From Apricaphanius iberus (Eukaryota > Chordata > Actinopteri > Cyprinodontiformes > Aphaniidae), in assembly GCA_028564705.1 (NCBI GenBank), contig JAPXFQ010000398.1:1984001-2048000 (forward strand): a DNA stretch of 64,000 nucleotides, in the 5' to 3' direction. The notes beneath the pieces were generated by a model. It worked only from the letters and a program-made list of their open reading frames with translations. It ran no database searches and had not been told where the DNA came from. Of this stretch, positions 1 through 14,007 are shown piece by piece (the first letter of the stretch is position 1; each line of letters begins with the position of its first letter). The position numbers and the translations under genes were made by a program.

Positions 1-1706
1 ATCAAGCTTCATTAAAACCACACGCCACATAATCGAGAGCATCGCAAAAGGCTTTCATTAAGATAAAAACAATTTGGAAAACAGAGAAAAAAGAGCTAAT
101 AGGAATAAGCAGGCTGAACAAAGTTAAAAGTAAAAAAAAATACATGAAACATACTGCTCAGTTATTCTTACAAATATTTTTAATTAAGAATTTGGTTTGT
201 ATACGCTTCAGTCAAAATATAATCACACATTATGATTAAACTTTCACAAAGGAAAACACATTTTATTAAATAACTTACATTTTTACTGCATTTTCTACAT
301 AGCAAAAAAACCTCTTAAGAATACAGAGACAATTTATTATTTTAGTGAATTAAGCCTTGAAAGAAAGGACACTAGTGACGTTCTTAGCATGAAGTAAAAA
401 GGTTTAACTATATAATCAAATATACTGCCAAGATACGAAATTTAATCTAAAGGAACTGTTCTCAATGGGATACAAACTACAGCGTTTGTGGTTTTAAAGG
501 TCCTATATCATGCAATAACCACTTTTTGAAGCTTGTAACAATGTTGTAATGGTATTTCCTTATAAGAATTAAAACAGGGGTTTTTGGCTTAATTCACGCA
601 TTTCTCAGTAATCCTTCTAAAATACTACTCTCTGAGCAGCTGCACCACAGCACTGTAAACATAAAGGCCCCCTTTTTCAGAGGTGTGAGTGGCAAGAGGC
701 CGAAGCAACATGCTAAGCACAACTGTTTTGTATTATTTTACCTTAAAACAATACGCGTTTGGCTGCGAGAGGTACAGGAATTTATTCAACATTCCTAAAG
801 AAGAGTCCAATCAACAGAATTTGCTGGAATTTCCTTCCAAGATCCAGCAACTAACCAGGCATAACATATTTGTCTGTGACCGTTACTTTACCAAATGCAT
901 GCTTAGCAAATCTTGGCCAGTACCGTAGTAGATTGTCAGAGAGATTAACTCATGTAACCGATGCAATTCCCACTATAAAACACCTGATGGAGATGCCAGA
1001 GCAGAAAGTAAATCAAAACGCCATCTGAATGGTAATGATGATGTGTGTCAGTCATTTATGAAGGTTACTCGCTTATGTCAACTTATAACTGCATTGTGAA
1101 GTAACTTAATTAACTTATTGCCGCAATACTTCTACTTCTACTACTGCTAATGTTGCATCTCAGAATTATTATTAATGGCAGACAGGCAGTTTTTAAGGGA
1201 AACAGAGTGTCTTACTTGCAGGTAGAAAAATAATTCCAGCATATGAGTTATTTTTCAGGAAATATTAATACTACGTGATGCCAAAGGTAAAATTTGTATC
1301 ATATATGATACAAATTTGTGCCTATTCTAGATGTCGAAAGGTGTAAAATAGCATGGAAAAGAGGTTTTGAAGTTAAGAGTATCTATTTTTACTTTTTAAT
1401 TTAATAAGTCTCTGGAAATATTAGATTTGTTTTTTCATTTACATTTTTATTTAGACTGATTTTAGATTGTAAACTGAAAAAAAAATCTGACAGGTTATTT
1501 CACCCAAAAGCCTTTAGCTGGACCAGCTGTTCCGATATAAATTTCCATCAAGTTAATTTTAAGCCAAGTTTTTCCTTTGAAACCATGTGAATCACAGAGT
1601 CCAATGTGAAATATTTAACTATTTTGTTGACAAGGCACGATTTATAAGTGTAGCAGGAATATTAAAGGAATAACAGAATTACAAGAATTGAGAGATCAAT
1701 ACTCAC
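1..1706. other. trpm3 intron downstream of exon I (partial)
   Basis: AT-rich intron with no recognised exon; the next trpm3 exon (starting with DD and a basic linker) is not here. A perfect 28-nt palindrome lies at 1290-1317. I see no mobile element I can name. Confidence 0.7.
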
Positions 1707-1736
1707 CTCCATCCCCAGCAGCTTCAGTGCTTTGGG
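1707..1736 (-). CDS. trpm3: trpm3 exon I, 30-nt microexon
   Basis: This microexon has 30 nt and ten codons, PKALKLLGME, phase 0 at both ends. The acceptor is cttttgtag and the donor the strong gtgagt. It continues exon H (FGPKR then PKALKLLGME) exactly as in vertebrate TRPM3, where DD and a charged linker follow in the next exon, outside this window. Mammalian TRPM3 transcripts vary at this place by about 10 to 12 residues, so this exon is a likely cassette; that is known for the family and inferred here. It is too short for ordinary gene finders to call without alignment. Confidence 0.92.
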
Positions 1737-2397
1737 CTACAAAAGTGACAAAAGCACAAGCAGATAAAAATTTACCAACTATATATTTTAGTACAATACA
1801 ATCAAACTCAGTTTAAGACATAATTTAAAGTGAAGAATTATCTAATCCCCTACCAAGATACTGCATTTTGAGTTTATGCTACTACAAATTTGAGACAATA
1901 ACTTCTATTTTGCATGCTTAGCAGCAAAAAGCAGGACATATGTGAATAGGCATTCATGAGCTACCATCTAGTTGGTAAAACAGGTTGAGTTTCCTTTGGG
2001 AATTGCAATATCTATTTGGAGGCTTTGTTGTTACTTTACATGAGCTTGTATGCGGGTACTTTCAGTTAATCCAAAATAGTACATTGAAACTATAACCAAC
2101 CATCTCTATTATCTTTAAGTCCTATCCTGCTTCTTTTCTCTCATGTTATCTGTGCCTCTGTAGCCCTTTTATGTTTTCCATATAGTACCATGACGTGGTA
2201 AAAATCAAGCCACTGGAATTTACAGTAGTGAGGAACGAAAAAAACAAAACACTTAGAGCATTCTATTCATGCTTTTTAACCAGCAATTACTTGGCTTACA
2301 ATGTGACTTACCATTATTATTATTAAGGCTCTGGATTCCAACAGTTAAAGGTTGGATATGGAACATGAACACGATAGCGGCATCTAGCGTGTCTAGG

Positions 2398-2653
2398 TGG
2401 GCGACTGTGGCTCAGTGGTAGAGTAGTTGGCTTGCAATTGGAGGGTCGTAGGTTCGATTCCAGCTTCCTCCAGTCACATGTCGATGTGCCCCTGGGCAAG
2501 GCACTTAACCCCCAAATTCTACATTGTCCTACCGAGCCATGTTGGGTGTCGGTGTATGAATGCGAGTGTGAATGGGTGAATGTGGCTTCAATGTAAAGCG
2601 CTTTGAGTGGTCAGTAAGACTAGAAAAGCGCTATATAAGTCCAGTCCATTTAG
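2398..2653 (+). mobile_element. tRNA-derived SINE
   Basis: The head looks like a tRNA: A box TGGCTCAGTGG at 2408-2418 and B box GGTTCGATTCC at 2451-2461. The body ends with the tail GTAAAGCGCTTTGAG... and AAAGCGCTATATAAG, then CCATTTA. The same tail appears at 15062-15167 and a diverged full copy at 20084-20365. It is a non-autonomous retrotransposon, not a functional tRNA gene. Tails of this kind are common in spiny-rayed fishes. Confidence 0.88.
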
Positions 2654-3419
2654 TTACAATAATAGAAACATCATTCCAGCCGTTGGGTTGCTTGGTTGAC
2701 TGATCAGCTTGAACCGTGTGCAGTCAGAAATGTATTTTAGAGGAGATAAACTGACAGCTAATGTTGGCCAAGTTAGCAAGGGAGTTATCTTACCGATCCA
2801 GTAGAAAAGTTGCTGTTTCCACGTGTGTTTGATGCTGTGGAAATGTTTTATGTGGGTCCATCTAGTGTAGGCTTCACATAAATGTACTCTAGTTTCTGCT
2901 CTTCTCCAGTCACTCCTCTCCTGAGATGGATGACAATATCTCCGGGGCTCTGTATCAGCTGCTTGACTTGCTGACTCCACCATTATCCCTAGTGCCAGCT
3001 GAGCTGTGTCGAACATTGTTTGTACGCAGAGACCGTATCTGGCAACCCACAATGGTGGCTTCTATTGGCTGGTAGAGGTTAATTTTTTTAAATTTTTTTT
3101 TAAATATATTTTAATTAAAATATAATTTTATACTTTCATTCTGCACCCCTCTACACACTCTGTGGATTTTCTTTTTATAGCTTTTTATGAATTGTTCCAT
3201 ACTCAACCTTTAAATGCTTGTTATGGAAAACCCTTAAAAAAACTAAAGTTAAACCCCAAACTTCACAAGATTTTATTTTAATCTTATAGACCACTGATTT
3301 CCAACCGGGGGTATGTGTAACTCTACTGGTATGTTAAATCAAATGTCTGTTTAAAGGGGACTTATTCAAAAGGGCTTCTGTTTTTGTTACAATGGGAGGT
3401 TTATTGACTTTCTTAAATA

Positions 3420-3695
3420 CAGTACAGACCAAATGTTTGGACCTTCTCATTCAATGTGTTTTGTTTATTTTCATGACTACATTGTAGATTCTCAATTAAG
3501 GGCATCAAAATTATGTACCTATGTGCTGTATGTACCTAAACAAAAAGGATGGAATAACTGAATACATGTGTTATATTTTAGATTCCTCAAAGTAGCTACA
3601 CTTTGCTCTTATTACTGCTTTGCATTCTCTTGAGCTTCAAGAGGTAGTCACCCGAAATGGTTTTCCAACAGTCTTGAAGGAGTTCCTAGTGATGC
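3420..3695 (+). mobile_element. Tc1/mariner-like left-end fragment
   Basis: Begins after TA with CAGTACAGACCAAATGTTTGG and continues with TTCTCATTCAATGTG and GAGCTTCAAGAGGTAGTCAC. These match, from memory, a widespread fish Tc1 family whose end reads 'acaggccaaaagtttgg'. No right end was found nearby, so it is a truncated or non-coding copy. Confidence 0.75.
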
Positions 3696-3978
3696 TTTTT
3701 TAAAAGTGAAATTTATATGGAAGATGGATGATTCAGTTGTTTCTTATCCACAAATATGCATCTTTAATGTGTGAAGATGATTTGTATTCAGTGTTTACTG
3801 TAATAACTTCAAGTAAAAAGTCCTCTGAACCAACTGCCAACAAAGGTCACCTACTTAGTGAAAGGGGAAGTGGATCATAGTTGACAGAAAAATGTAATTA
3901 AATAAATACAGGTTAATCCTGAGAAATAAGATAGAGACAGAGTTGGAGTTTCACCTTAGAGCAAGACAACAACCTGAC

Positions 3979-4840
3979 AAGACCCACTTCGTAACTTTTA
4001 CACCATAAAAACATGTGTTTCCGAAATGGTTATATCACAAAACACCATGTTTGATGTTCGTTTTCAGGGCTATCACTACATGGGAGGGTCCTCCTGCTGT
4101 TCACCTGTTTACTTAGTTTAGGTCAAAGTAGGATAAGCTTCTACAACCCAGTGTATGGATGCTAAACTAGCTGTGTTGGTACTGGATTGTTTAGTAATTA
4201 ATGCTTTCTCTTGGGTTATTTGGGCATGTGATACAGTGCCGGGGAAACAGTTTGACGGTTTACCAACTGACACGATGTTAGACTAACGATTTGTAGTTTT
4301 AACCGGCTAGCTGTAAAACCATCAGTACCCTTGTTCAGATGCGCTCCTTAGAGATTTCCACATCTACTTTGGCTGTCGGCTCCGTGTTGCTAATAGCCAG
4401 CAGCCCTCAGGTGGCAATGCCAAGAGCACAAAACCATCATATATGTTTGTTTATGCATTTTGGTTCACTGCATAGTTTCAGCACATTTTGTAGTGAGTTA
4501 CCGCTGTGTTAAAGTGCGGATTATTCAGTTAAAGTGATGATTTTGGACTTAAATTATTGCTAACTCACTAGCGAAAGTAGCGGTGTAGATCTGAACTTTA
4601 TTTGGTCATGATGATGCAATACAGTGCCGTGTTGTGCCAAGATAGTTATCCCTGTGAAAAACTGTATCCCCTAACGCGGAGCGCACACTCACTCACTAAA
4701 GCAGTGTCTGCTTTCCTCCGCTGTTTGATGGTCGACCAACTGACATGCTGTTAGGTTGATGTTTTGTTGTTTTGGCTGGCGAGCTGTAAAACCGTCAATA
4801 CACTTGTTCATATGCGCTCCATAGAGATTTGGTGTTACAA
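3979..4840 (+). mobile_element. Repeat of unknown DNA-transposon family, one end present
   Basis: Starts with AAGACCCACTTCGTAAC. The first 190 bp match, in reverse complement, the sequence ending at 40622 (AAAGACCCACTCCATAAC...). Both share GATGTTCGTTTTC, CACTACATGGGAGG and TAGTTTAGGTCAAAGTAGGAT. Inside, a block at about 4230-4345 is repeated at about 4720-4835 (shared CTGTAAAACC and ATGCGCTCC..AGAGATTT). No open frame was recognised. The far end is not clear. Confidence 0.6.
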
Positions 4841-7033
4841 CAATGACTTTACGCTGCAAGCCAGGACTGGGTGACAGAGGGCAAATATCTGCAAAGTTAC
4901 GGAGTGTGTCTTTAACATGCAACCAAAACAAAATGTTACAATCAAGCAAAAGCAAATGGAAAAATGTTAGAATATCTCTGTGTTTTGAATTAAGTCCAAT
5001 TGGGCTCTATTCACGCTCTACATCCAGTCTCATTGACCCTCATCAAAGAAAACTACGTAACATTTTCAGTATCTAAAAGGATAACTGTAAATGTAACTGC
5101 AACAAAAGAGCTTTTATAAATAAATACAAAGTCAAGCTACACTATTCAGACATCTCATTGGATAGTATTTTGAGAATTCATATATGATTATTCATGCTTT
5201 GTTCAATAATGTCTTTCTTTCTATTGTTCTGTTACATAAAATCCAAATGAATCCTACCTAAGTTTGTGATTTTAATGGATTTATCTCTGCAAGGTGCAGT
5301 AGTTCCTACAGTATGGCCCAGAAGCCTCCAGCCAGGCTGACACTTGTTCACTGACATCAAATCGGCGGGGGAGCATAGTATAATATTCACATTATGTTTA
5401 ACCTCTTTAGGGAAATGACTTAGTGGAGCATTTATATCCCACTAGAAGAGAAGTGTTCATTATAAAGTACGGGTAATCGCTCATATCAACTATGTACATT
5501 AGTTATTCACACTGATGCTTCCCACTACAGGGACGAGTGGACAAACCATGTGAGCAGAAGGAATGACAGAACAACTGTGTCCCACTCACTGAGGAGGTCA
5601 AAGGGTTCAGGCCTGTACAGCTTCTTTAATGTACATGTGCTCACTCAGCTGTCTGATGGTATCACTCATGTCCCTGTGGAGAAGTGCATTCGCTGTTTGC
5701 ACCACTAAACATTGCAGTGTGCAGTCATCTGTGTAATGAGCAGTTTATGTCTTACAAAACTATTGTAATGTCAACCATCTGTCAAAGGACAGTTTTTCCT
5801 ATTAGAGATGATCACTTCTCAAATTTGAAGTTACTTGAAAGCTACTTGTTCTTAATAAAAGTGAAAGACAATCCCCAAAGTCATCATATGTGCATAATTG
5901 AATTCACAATGCCTAATTGTACTTGTATATTATAGACTTATTTATGGTGTGTTATGTCCCTATATTGTCTGAAAGTAGCTGTCCATTTCGTGCTGTTACT
6001 GAAACAGCTCATGCTGTCTGGGTCCCAACAATACAGTCACTTTCAAAGTTACCCTAATATTTTATCTTGTCATTGTGATTTTAAAGAATTAGTTGTAATT
6101 GTTCAGCATTCTCCTGCACTTAATAAAACGCAATACTTACATACATAGAAAACCGAGTCTACCATTAAACAATAAACAGTTCCACACACATTCGTAGATA
6201 ACTAATCTTGTGACGGTGATTAAAATGAATGAAGCCAAATGATCAGGAAAACACCATGTCCTAAATGTAAGCATTATTTCAATCATCCTTTCCTCCACTT
6301 GGCTTGAGTGTGGAGATTATTTTTCTATGACGGCAATAATGAAGCGTTTTATTTGCTCTGACTCGGGATGGTACTTGCTGAAGAGGCATCCCGATGGGGG
6401 ACTGATGAAGGTCTACAAGTTTATAATATTTTTTCTTTTTCTTTGGTGGAGTGTGGGTCTGATTTACCAACATTCTATGTTTTGCTATCACAAAAATCAC
6501 AAAATATAGGCATCACTAAGATGCCTATATTTCTCTTTACTTTCACAAGTTAGCAGGAGAAGAATTGCAGAATTACTCAGCACTGTTTGACACATGAAGT
6601 TAATGTCAAACATATTTTTTTCATTTGTTTAAAATGTTGTTTTTGCAACAGAATGTCATTAGTGCCATTTATTTCTTGAATGACACATGTAGTTTGGCCT
6701 TGTTTATTCATAGGTCAATGGTATTAATATGAATTAAATTTTTTGTCTATAAATTCAGGAATGTTTCTATTCGGTAGAGTAGTATGTAGTTTATTATTTT
6801 CTCTCTTTTTTTTTGCAGCAACTTTCTATTACCGGTCTAACCAGATGTTTTTTCTACCAATTCTCATGTCAAAATATTTAAAACACACCTACTCATACTA
6901 ATAAACTATTTGTATTAACAATTTAAAATGCATCTTTCAGAGGATCCAACGTGATTGATATTTAATTACTAAAATATAATTTCATGCATGTTGCACTAGG
7001 AGGGGAAATTTGATCATGAGGCTAATCAAACTA

Positions 7034-7258
<225 letters not shown>

Positions 7259-10006
7259 CTATAAACCAGAGTGTGTTAACAACCAACACCAAATGATTAA
7301 CAAAGTTAGGGAAACGAGAGCAAAAATGAACCACTTTCAAACACACTCACAAAAACAAAATCCATGTCAAATTGTTTGTGGCTACAAAGGAAAACGTGAT
7401 CATCGGATTCACCTTGAAGTAGATCCAACTGAACCCTGGATATTCTCGCTTGGAAAGAACACACAATGTCAGTGAGTAAACCGCATGATAAGCAAGAGGA
7501 GCGGAATGAAGGACACAGAAACTCAGGCAGGATCTCTCTTCCAGTCTTTCAAAAAGGTTGGAGTCTTAACAAGACTTTGCCTCCATTTGGTTTCTTATTT
7601 TGTTGTCTGATTTAGTATGAATGTCAATATTAGCCCGAAGAAATCCAGGATTTGACTCTCTCTCTCTTAAAACATGTGACAGACGATTAGGAAAATCTCT
7701 GGGGCTACTTTTATTAGAGTTCAATGTTAGAGGAAAACTACAATAAATATAGACATGAATGAGTGATTGTAATTTTCTTCAGAAGAATAATAAGATTTTC
7801 TATGTGGTTAAATTCTGTTTTGTAGGACTGAAAATGCCACTGGAATATTAACTAATTAGCCTGGAAGAGAGTCGAAATAGGAGCATGGAGCTATAGGCAG
7901 CTATAAAGCTTGAGGAAGAGCTGATATTGAAAAAGGAATCCTTTAATGTGAATTATGTCAATACTTATTGCTCCTAATTATGCCATCAACCTCCACCTTA
8001 GACCCTACAGTTATTACCACTGCTCCTTTGAGAAACACAGCTTATCTGACATATTAAAAATCTTCTCTGATGCCACCGCCGCTCCACTGCTCCTGCAATA
8101 GGCTGAGAGATCCAAGAAATCCTCTTACTTCAATGCTTTACTCTTTTGCAGTCTTTCTTGATAAAACACATCCTATTTCGAACAGTCTGTCTGCAAATAG
8201 AGTACTTAAACCATACAATTTTGTCAGCTCTTTGAGCTGATTGCCCACCACAAGAATCACTTAATGATCAGATAGTAGACCACAAGAGGAAGCTCGGACA
8301 TATTGTTTGAAGTTTCATAACCACCAGTGGATTCAGCATATATAGAGAGAGTATATATATACTGTATATATATATATAGTTAATTTATTTAATAGTGTTT
8401 AAATTATCTATTACTATCTATCATGTGTATCAGTCAACCAATAAAGTAATCTCACTAATCTAAGCACTTTACCTACCCTACCCCCTCTGCACTGTGCATT
8501 TCGGTCATCTTCACTCCCCACACATTTACTGGCCCACAAAGTAAAAATGTGTAAGCCTCAGTACTTTAATCTGACATTAAAAACTTTATAGAATTTTAAT
8601 TTTGTTTTATTTGTCCAGAAGAGAATAAACTTATATGTGTAAGTATTATTTCTTCTTTGTATTCTTTAAGGTGTTTCTTTAACTGGAACCCCTCAACAAA
8701 AAGAAGATTTTGCACCTAACTTGTTCAAGTTGATCAGATTGTAATGGAACCTTAACCAATAGCCAGTGACCTTATTTTCTAACCCTCTCATTAAAATTTG
8801 AACAACAAAATAACATGTAATTTGCACATGGTAGGTGTGTTTCAATCGTCAAAAGTAAGGAAAGGAAAATAAGGAATAGGTACTCACCTAAACATAGATA
8901 TTCATGTCTTGTGATCATACTATTTGAGTGTTTAAATCATGTAACAATACTTTTATTTACTCTTTTTAAGAAAATGTATTTTATCATGTTTTTAAACTCT
9001 GTTTTACAGATTTCCCATTGCATAACAAACTGTCTTTAATAGAAAAACAGTGGAAAAACAGCAAAAGTTCAAACAAATACTTAGAAATATATATATATTT
9101 TTTATAAAATAGAGTACCCAATGTGCATAATTCTGCTGAACAGACAGAAAAGTAGACAGTGCATTTACATTGTACCACATTAATATTGCCATTCATTTAT
9201 ATAAGTGACTGAAACATGATCGAGGCTGATCATATGTGCAAGCTAAGCCTGCCTTATTTTCATTGTATATGCTAAATTTGTTTGAGGGAAAACATATGAG
9301 GGAAAATAATGATTTTCTGAGCTAAATAAAGACTATGATAGGTCAACTGAAAATAGCTAGAAAAGTATATATCTCCATCAAAGAGGTATTGGAATAGAGC
9401 AAGAAATTTTAAGTAAAAAAAATCTGGGCCCTCATTTATCAAACGTTCGTAGAAACTGTCCTATATTCTATCCAACGAATTAAATTTTGAATGTTCATAC
9501 GAACTGTCAAAAGTCTGACTTATGAAATGTGCAGTGGCCACTCGTACGCACGCTCCTTTACAATCATGTGTTGATAAATCCCACTTGTTCATACCCAGGT
9601 CCTTGTGCCTGTTCACATTCATTTGCATACAGAAACGCCCTTTATTAACCATATTTGGTAACACCACATCCTCTGTCATTGCGTTCTTCCTTAAAATAAT
9701 GGCCAAGACAGCGAAAAAAGGTATTTTAGGGACAGTGATTAAGGTGAAACATAAGTGGGGCAATTAAAAAAAGTATTCATGATGTACAGACCTTAAAAAA
9801 TGTAATTTAATACAAATTCATTTTTACCACCGATAGTTTTCTCCATCAGTGGTTTCTCTACTTAATTCCACCCAGCACGTGACTGACAGACATAAAAAAT
9901 GTGGTGAATAATTTAATTTGGTGATATTAACTTCTGTGGAAATCCTTAAAATCTTTGAAAAAATTAAATAAGTTAAATTAGTCCGGAAGATTGCAGTTTC
10001 ACTAGT

Positions 10007-10412
10007 TTCGGATGTGATTAGCCCATTAAATGGCCGTTATTAGCGGTTATCACTCCCATTAAATGCCGTCAGACTGTGCCCTCTCTACCTACTGAAACGT
10101 ACTTTTCCGTTTGGTGTTTAAAACCTTTTCAAATTAGGTTTAGGTTTAGGCATTTAAAAGAAAGTATATTTGTCCTTCTGTGACCTTAAAGTTAGGACAT
10201 AAAACTTGTGGGTTGGTTAAAATTGGTTAGATAACTCCAGTTATGATGTGCTACTCTGACGAAGAATTTTTGACACGTGCAGACAGTTGGCTGTTATCAG
10301 CGATACGAATGCGTGATAACCTACTAGTAGGTAGAGAGGGCACAGTCTGACGGCATTTAATGGGAGTGATAACCGCTAATAACGGCCATTTAATGGATTG
10401 ACAACATCCGAA
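10007..10412. mobile_element. Nested foldback (MITE-like) element
   Basis: Two 71-nt arms, 10023-10093 and 10326-10396, are perfect inverted copies. The outer edges (TTCGGATGT at 10007 and its complement near 10412) extend the symmetry imperfectly. The 232-bp centre has no recognised gene. The perfect arms suggest recent insertion or repair. It sits inside the Harbinger-like element, between two pieces of its Myb-like frame. Confidence 0.8.
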
Positions 10413-10467
10413 TCGGCTGGCAGTTTGGTTCTATCAGCTCAGGTGAAACCAATAGAAAAATTACTCT

Positions 10468-10737
10468 GCCTGGGAGAAAGTGACAGAGGCAGTAAATGTG
10501 GTCGGGGCAAATGGAGATCCTGTTGTTGGAAATAAAGGGAAAAAACTGTTCTATATTAAACTGAATACAATAAAACGTCCCTCAGCTCACAGCTGGGCCA
10601 GATCTAATACAAACGGTGCTCCGATCATCATATTTGACTCTTTTGTGGCCATGTGTAATTGGAGACACCTCTTGTGCTGCCACCAGGACACAACGAAAAA
10701 AGGACAATCTGCTTCACTGATAAGCAGGAACATTTAG
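10468..10737 (+). pseudogene. Myb/SANT-like protein fragment of Harbinger element
   Basis: Translation in one open frame: AWEKVTEAVNVVGANGDPVV, then KKLFYIKLNTIKRPSAH. It follows the pattern W-x-x-V-T-x-A-V-N-x-V-G and the K-K-x-F/W-x-x-I-K block of Harbinger-associated Myb-like proteins, which bind the element's ends. There is no start codon in context and the first part of the domain is displaced, so it is a broken copy. Confidence 0.65.
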
Positions 10738-12799
10738 TTGTCACGGTACAGTTTGCAAGCCTTTTAATTAAAGGTATGACAAAATCCCATTAAGCTGAAG
10801 CGCTTGGTGTAACAAATAAACAAATAAACGGGTAGTGGGGGGTTTGCGTATGGAGAATGCAAATTGCCAGTGACAGGATCTCCATACATGATCACCCCCA
10901 ACATTAAATAATGCCTTTATTGGAAAATTTCTAACATTTTCTGAAAGTTTATTGCTAATCCGTGCATAACTTTTTGAGTTTTTTTGCTAAAAGACAGACA
11001 GATGCCAACATGAGCTCCTTGGTGGAGGCAATAAGCAGATAAGAGAAATATTCTGTTAAAGTAAAACTCATTCAGTGTTGCAGTTCCCTCGTTCCAACAG
11101 TAGAGGTAGTGCATACGAACAATCAGAACTGTACTTATATTTAGGAACATTTCTATGCACAAGAATAAATTGAGAAATACCACATAATGCGTAGAATTGT
11201 TCCTACGCAAAACATACACACGGATCTGTGCGTGAGTAAAATTGATAAATGAGGGCCCTGTTTCCTTACAAGAAAGAGTGAAAGAGATTGTTGCACGGTA
11301 TTGTATATGACCTCCAGTGTTGAGGGTTGGGACCGATCTTTGCTGGCTGTTGGAAAGCTAATTTTGCTTTGGCAGGTTAATTACTATGGGACCTTATGCA
11401 GTGTTTAAATTTTGTTACATTTTTCTTTTGTGTCTTTTAGATTAATTTCCAGTTCTAGCAATCTATTTTTTATTGTTTTGCCCTCTGATTTTAACTTCCC
11501 TTTGTCGGTTGTTTTTCAGCCCCATTATACATAAGCAGTGATTGCAGTGGCTTTTCCTGCTACTCAGATTTACTTTATGAAAATAAACCCACATTCATCC
11601 TGAAACCACCATGCCTGCTGCCTCACAGCTTTAGCTTTTCCTTCTCAGTTTACCATGAAAGTCACACTTTGAAAAAATGTATCCTCTGTTAGTTCAGCGA
11701 CAGAATCCTCAAAGAATAATGAGGAAAAAAGCCATGACACAGAGACCTCACCCGAGGGTTGTAGTTAAATCTAATTAGGAACATACATAAACCACAGTGA
11801 CACACAAACACCCAGAAACCTTGTTGTAGTTACACAGACCTTTGCAGGAGGATAAAAGAAAAAATACAAGGCATGAACTAAAGGAGTGCATGATTGTGAA
11901 GCAGAGTTACATGAGTAATATGGAGTCTTTTTTCCACAGAAACATCAAATAAGAGGAGTGTTTAAGACATTAGTTACCAATATAGGCCCATGACATGTTA
12001 ACCACTGAAAATCTGGAGATGGAGATTTTGCTGTTTCTGAATCGGCATACAAGGAGATGTTGAATCAAAATTGTCCTTTTTTGTTTCATTGCAAAAAAAT
12101 AGAGAAAAACATATTGCACCATGTTTATTGTTTAATAAAGCTGTGCAAAATTAAATTAATTGAATTTGCTGTTACCTTAATTTAAAATCATGGTTTAACA
12201 CTTGTTAGAAACAAAACTGTATCTATTGATTTAGATCAGTGTTTAATTTTAGACTAAGCTGTATAAAAAGATACATTTCGAATTTTTTTTTACTGTCTGA
12301 CATTAAATTAGGCCACTCATTTTCTGTATCAGTTCAGAGAGGATTACTAAAATTATTTTTGCTTGCTAAATTCCAGAAAAAAATGCTTAATCAAATTGAG
12401 ATGTTTAGCTACATCACCTCATCAAAATTGCTTATTTAACAATTTTTCTGTTTCGGGGTGATGTAGAGTAAAAACAATACAACTACACTATGGTTCTTTA
12501 TCACAGAGATTTGTATTTTTAAAAACGGAAAAATCTTAAGTCATGAGGTTTGGAAAACGTGCAAAGCTCTACACAGCCAAGGCAATGATCATAACCAGTT
12601 GAAAGAAAAAAGCTGGCCTCTATTTGGCGGCAACAGCTGCTAGATCTACCAAATATATACACAAACAAACAGACATATACCACACATACACACCACAAGA
12701 AGCAGCTAAACCTCTGTTTTCAAAAATGTAATGTGTACAACATTTGCATTCAGTCGGCATGAGCAGCTACAGCTACTGAAACGGTGGTGATCTGCATAC

Positions 12800-12850
12800 C
12801 TTTTTGACATCTCTTACAAGGTGGTAAAGAGTGTTTGATGGTCCATGTCG
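12800..12850 (-). CDS. trpm3: trpm3 exon G, 51-nt cassette (ICF-like segment)
   Basis: This small exon has 51 nt, 17 codons, phase 0 at both ends: RHGPSNTLYHLVRDVKK. The acceptor is ctttccaacag; the donor is gtatgc, off consensus. In mammalian TRPM3 a segment of about 18 residues here, called ICF (indispensable for channel function), is alternatively spliced, and its loss gives non-functional subunits. That this exon is the same unit is inferred from position, length and sequence. It could be skipped without a frame shift. Without a downstream splice, the reading frame runs on for seven residues (VCRSPPF) before Gln and a stop. Confidence 0.94.
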
Positions 12851-13554
<704 letters not shown>

Positions 13555-14007
13555 TTAAGTCGAGATACTGTATGTCTGTATTATAAACTACGGCGACTCT
13601 GCTGCTTTTTCGAATACCACCGCTCTTATGTTGTCTTCCTTGGGAGGTTATACTGCAGTGCATTAAAGGGATACTTCAGCATTTAGCATCAAGCTTTGTA
13701 TCAGTAGAAAACCAGCAGAATTTTTCCAATGACCGTGCCCCACCCCCCCATATCCCCCTGAGAGGAGAGATTTGTGCATTTTTAGGCTTGAAAAAAGTAG
13801 GATTTTTTGGCCAGAGGCATAAGACTACAGCCATTATTGAGTGCTAGTTCCGCATGTTTTCACCACGCCCATATGGGGAGGGATCTCACTCACAGAAAGT
13901 AAAGGTGTCGTGTCCGCCATCTTTCTGTAGAAGCTAAGCTAACAGGCTCTTGCTGCAGAAAGTTTGAATAGTAGGCTAATCTCAATGGAAGGTAGTTTTG
14001 AAGTTGA

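Larger units (their letters stand above)
9426..11258. mobile_element. PIF/Harbinger-like DNA transposon remnant
   Basis: Terminal inverted repeats GGGCCCTCATTTATCAA (9426-9442) and its exact complement (11242-11258) bound an element of 1833 bp. A fragment at 10468-10737 translates to WEKVTEAVNVVGANGD..., like the Myb/SANT-type DNA-binding protein carried by Harbinger elements. The upstream part of that reading frame (about 9700, MAKTAKKG) is separated from it by a nested foldback element. No nuclease (transposase) domain remains. I could not find a clean target duplication. Confidence 0.72.
7259..12799. other. trpm3 G-H intron
   Basis: A 5.5-kb intron. 7259-9425 holds only AT-rich unique-looking sequence, including a short TA run at about 8352-8379. 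9426-11258 is a Harbinger-like element with a nested foldback. 11259-12799 shows nothing recognisable. Confidence 0.7.

Noticed and set aside
2398..2473. tRNA-like sequence with A and B boxes
   Set aside because: It lacks a proper acceptor stem and is fused to a SINE body and tail; a diverged copy exists at 20084. Not a tRNA gene.
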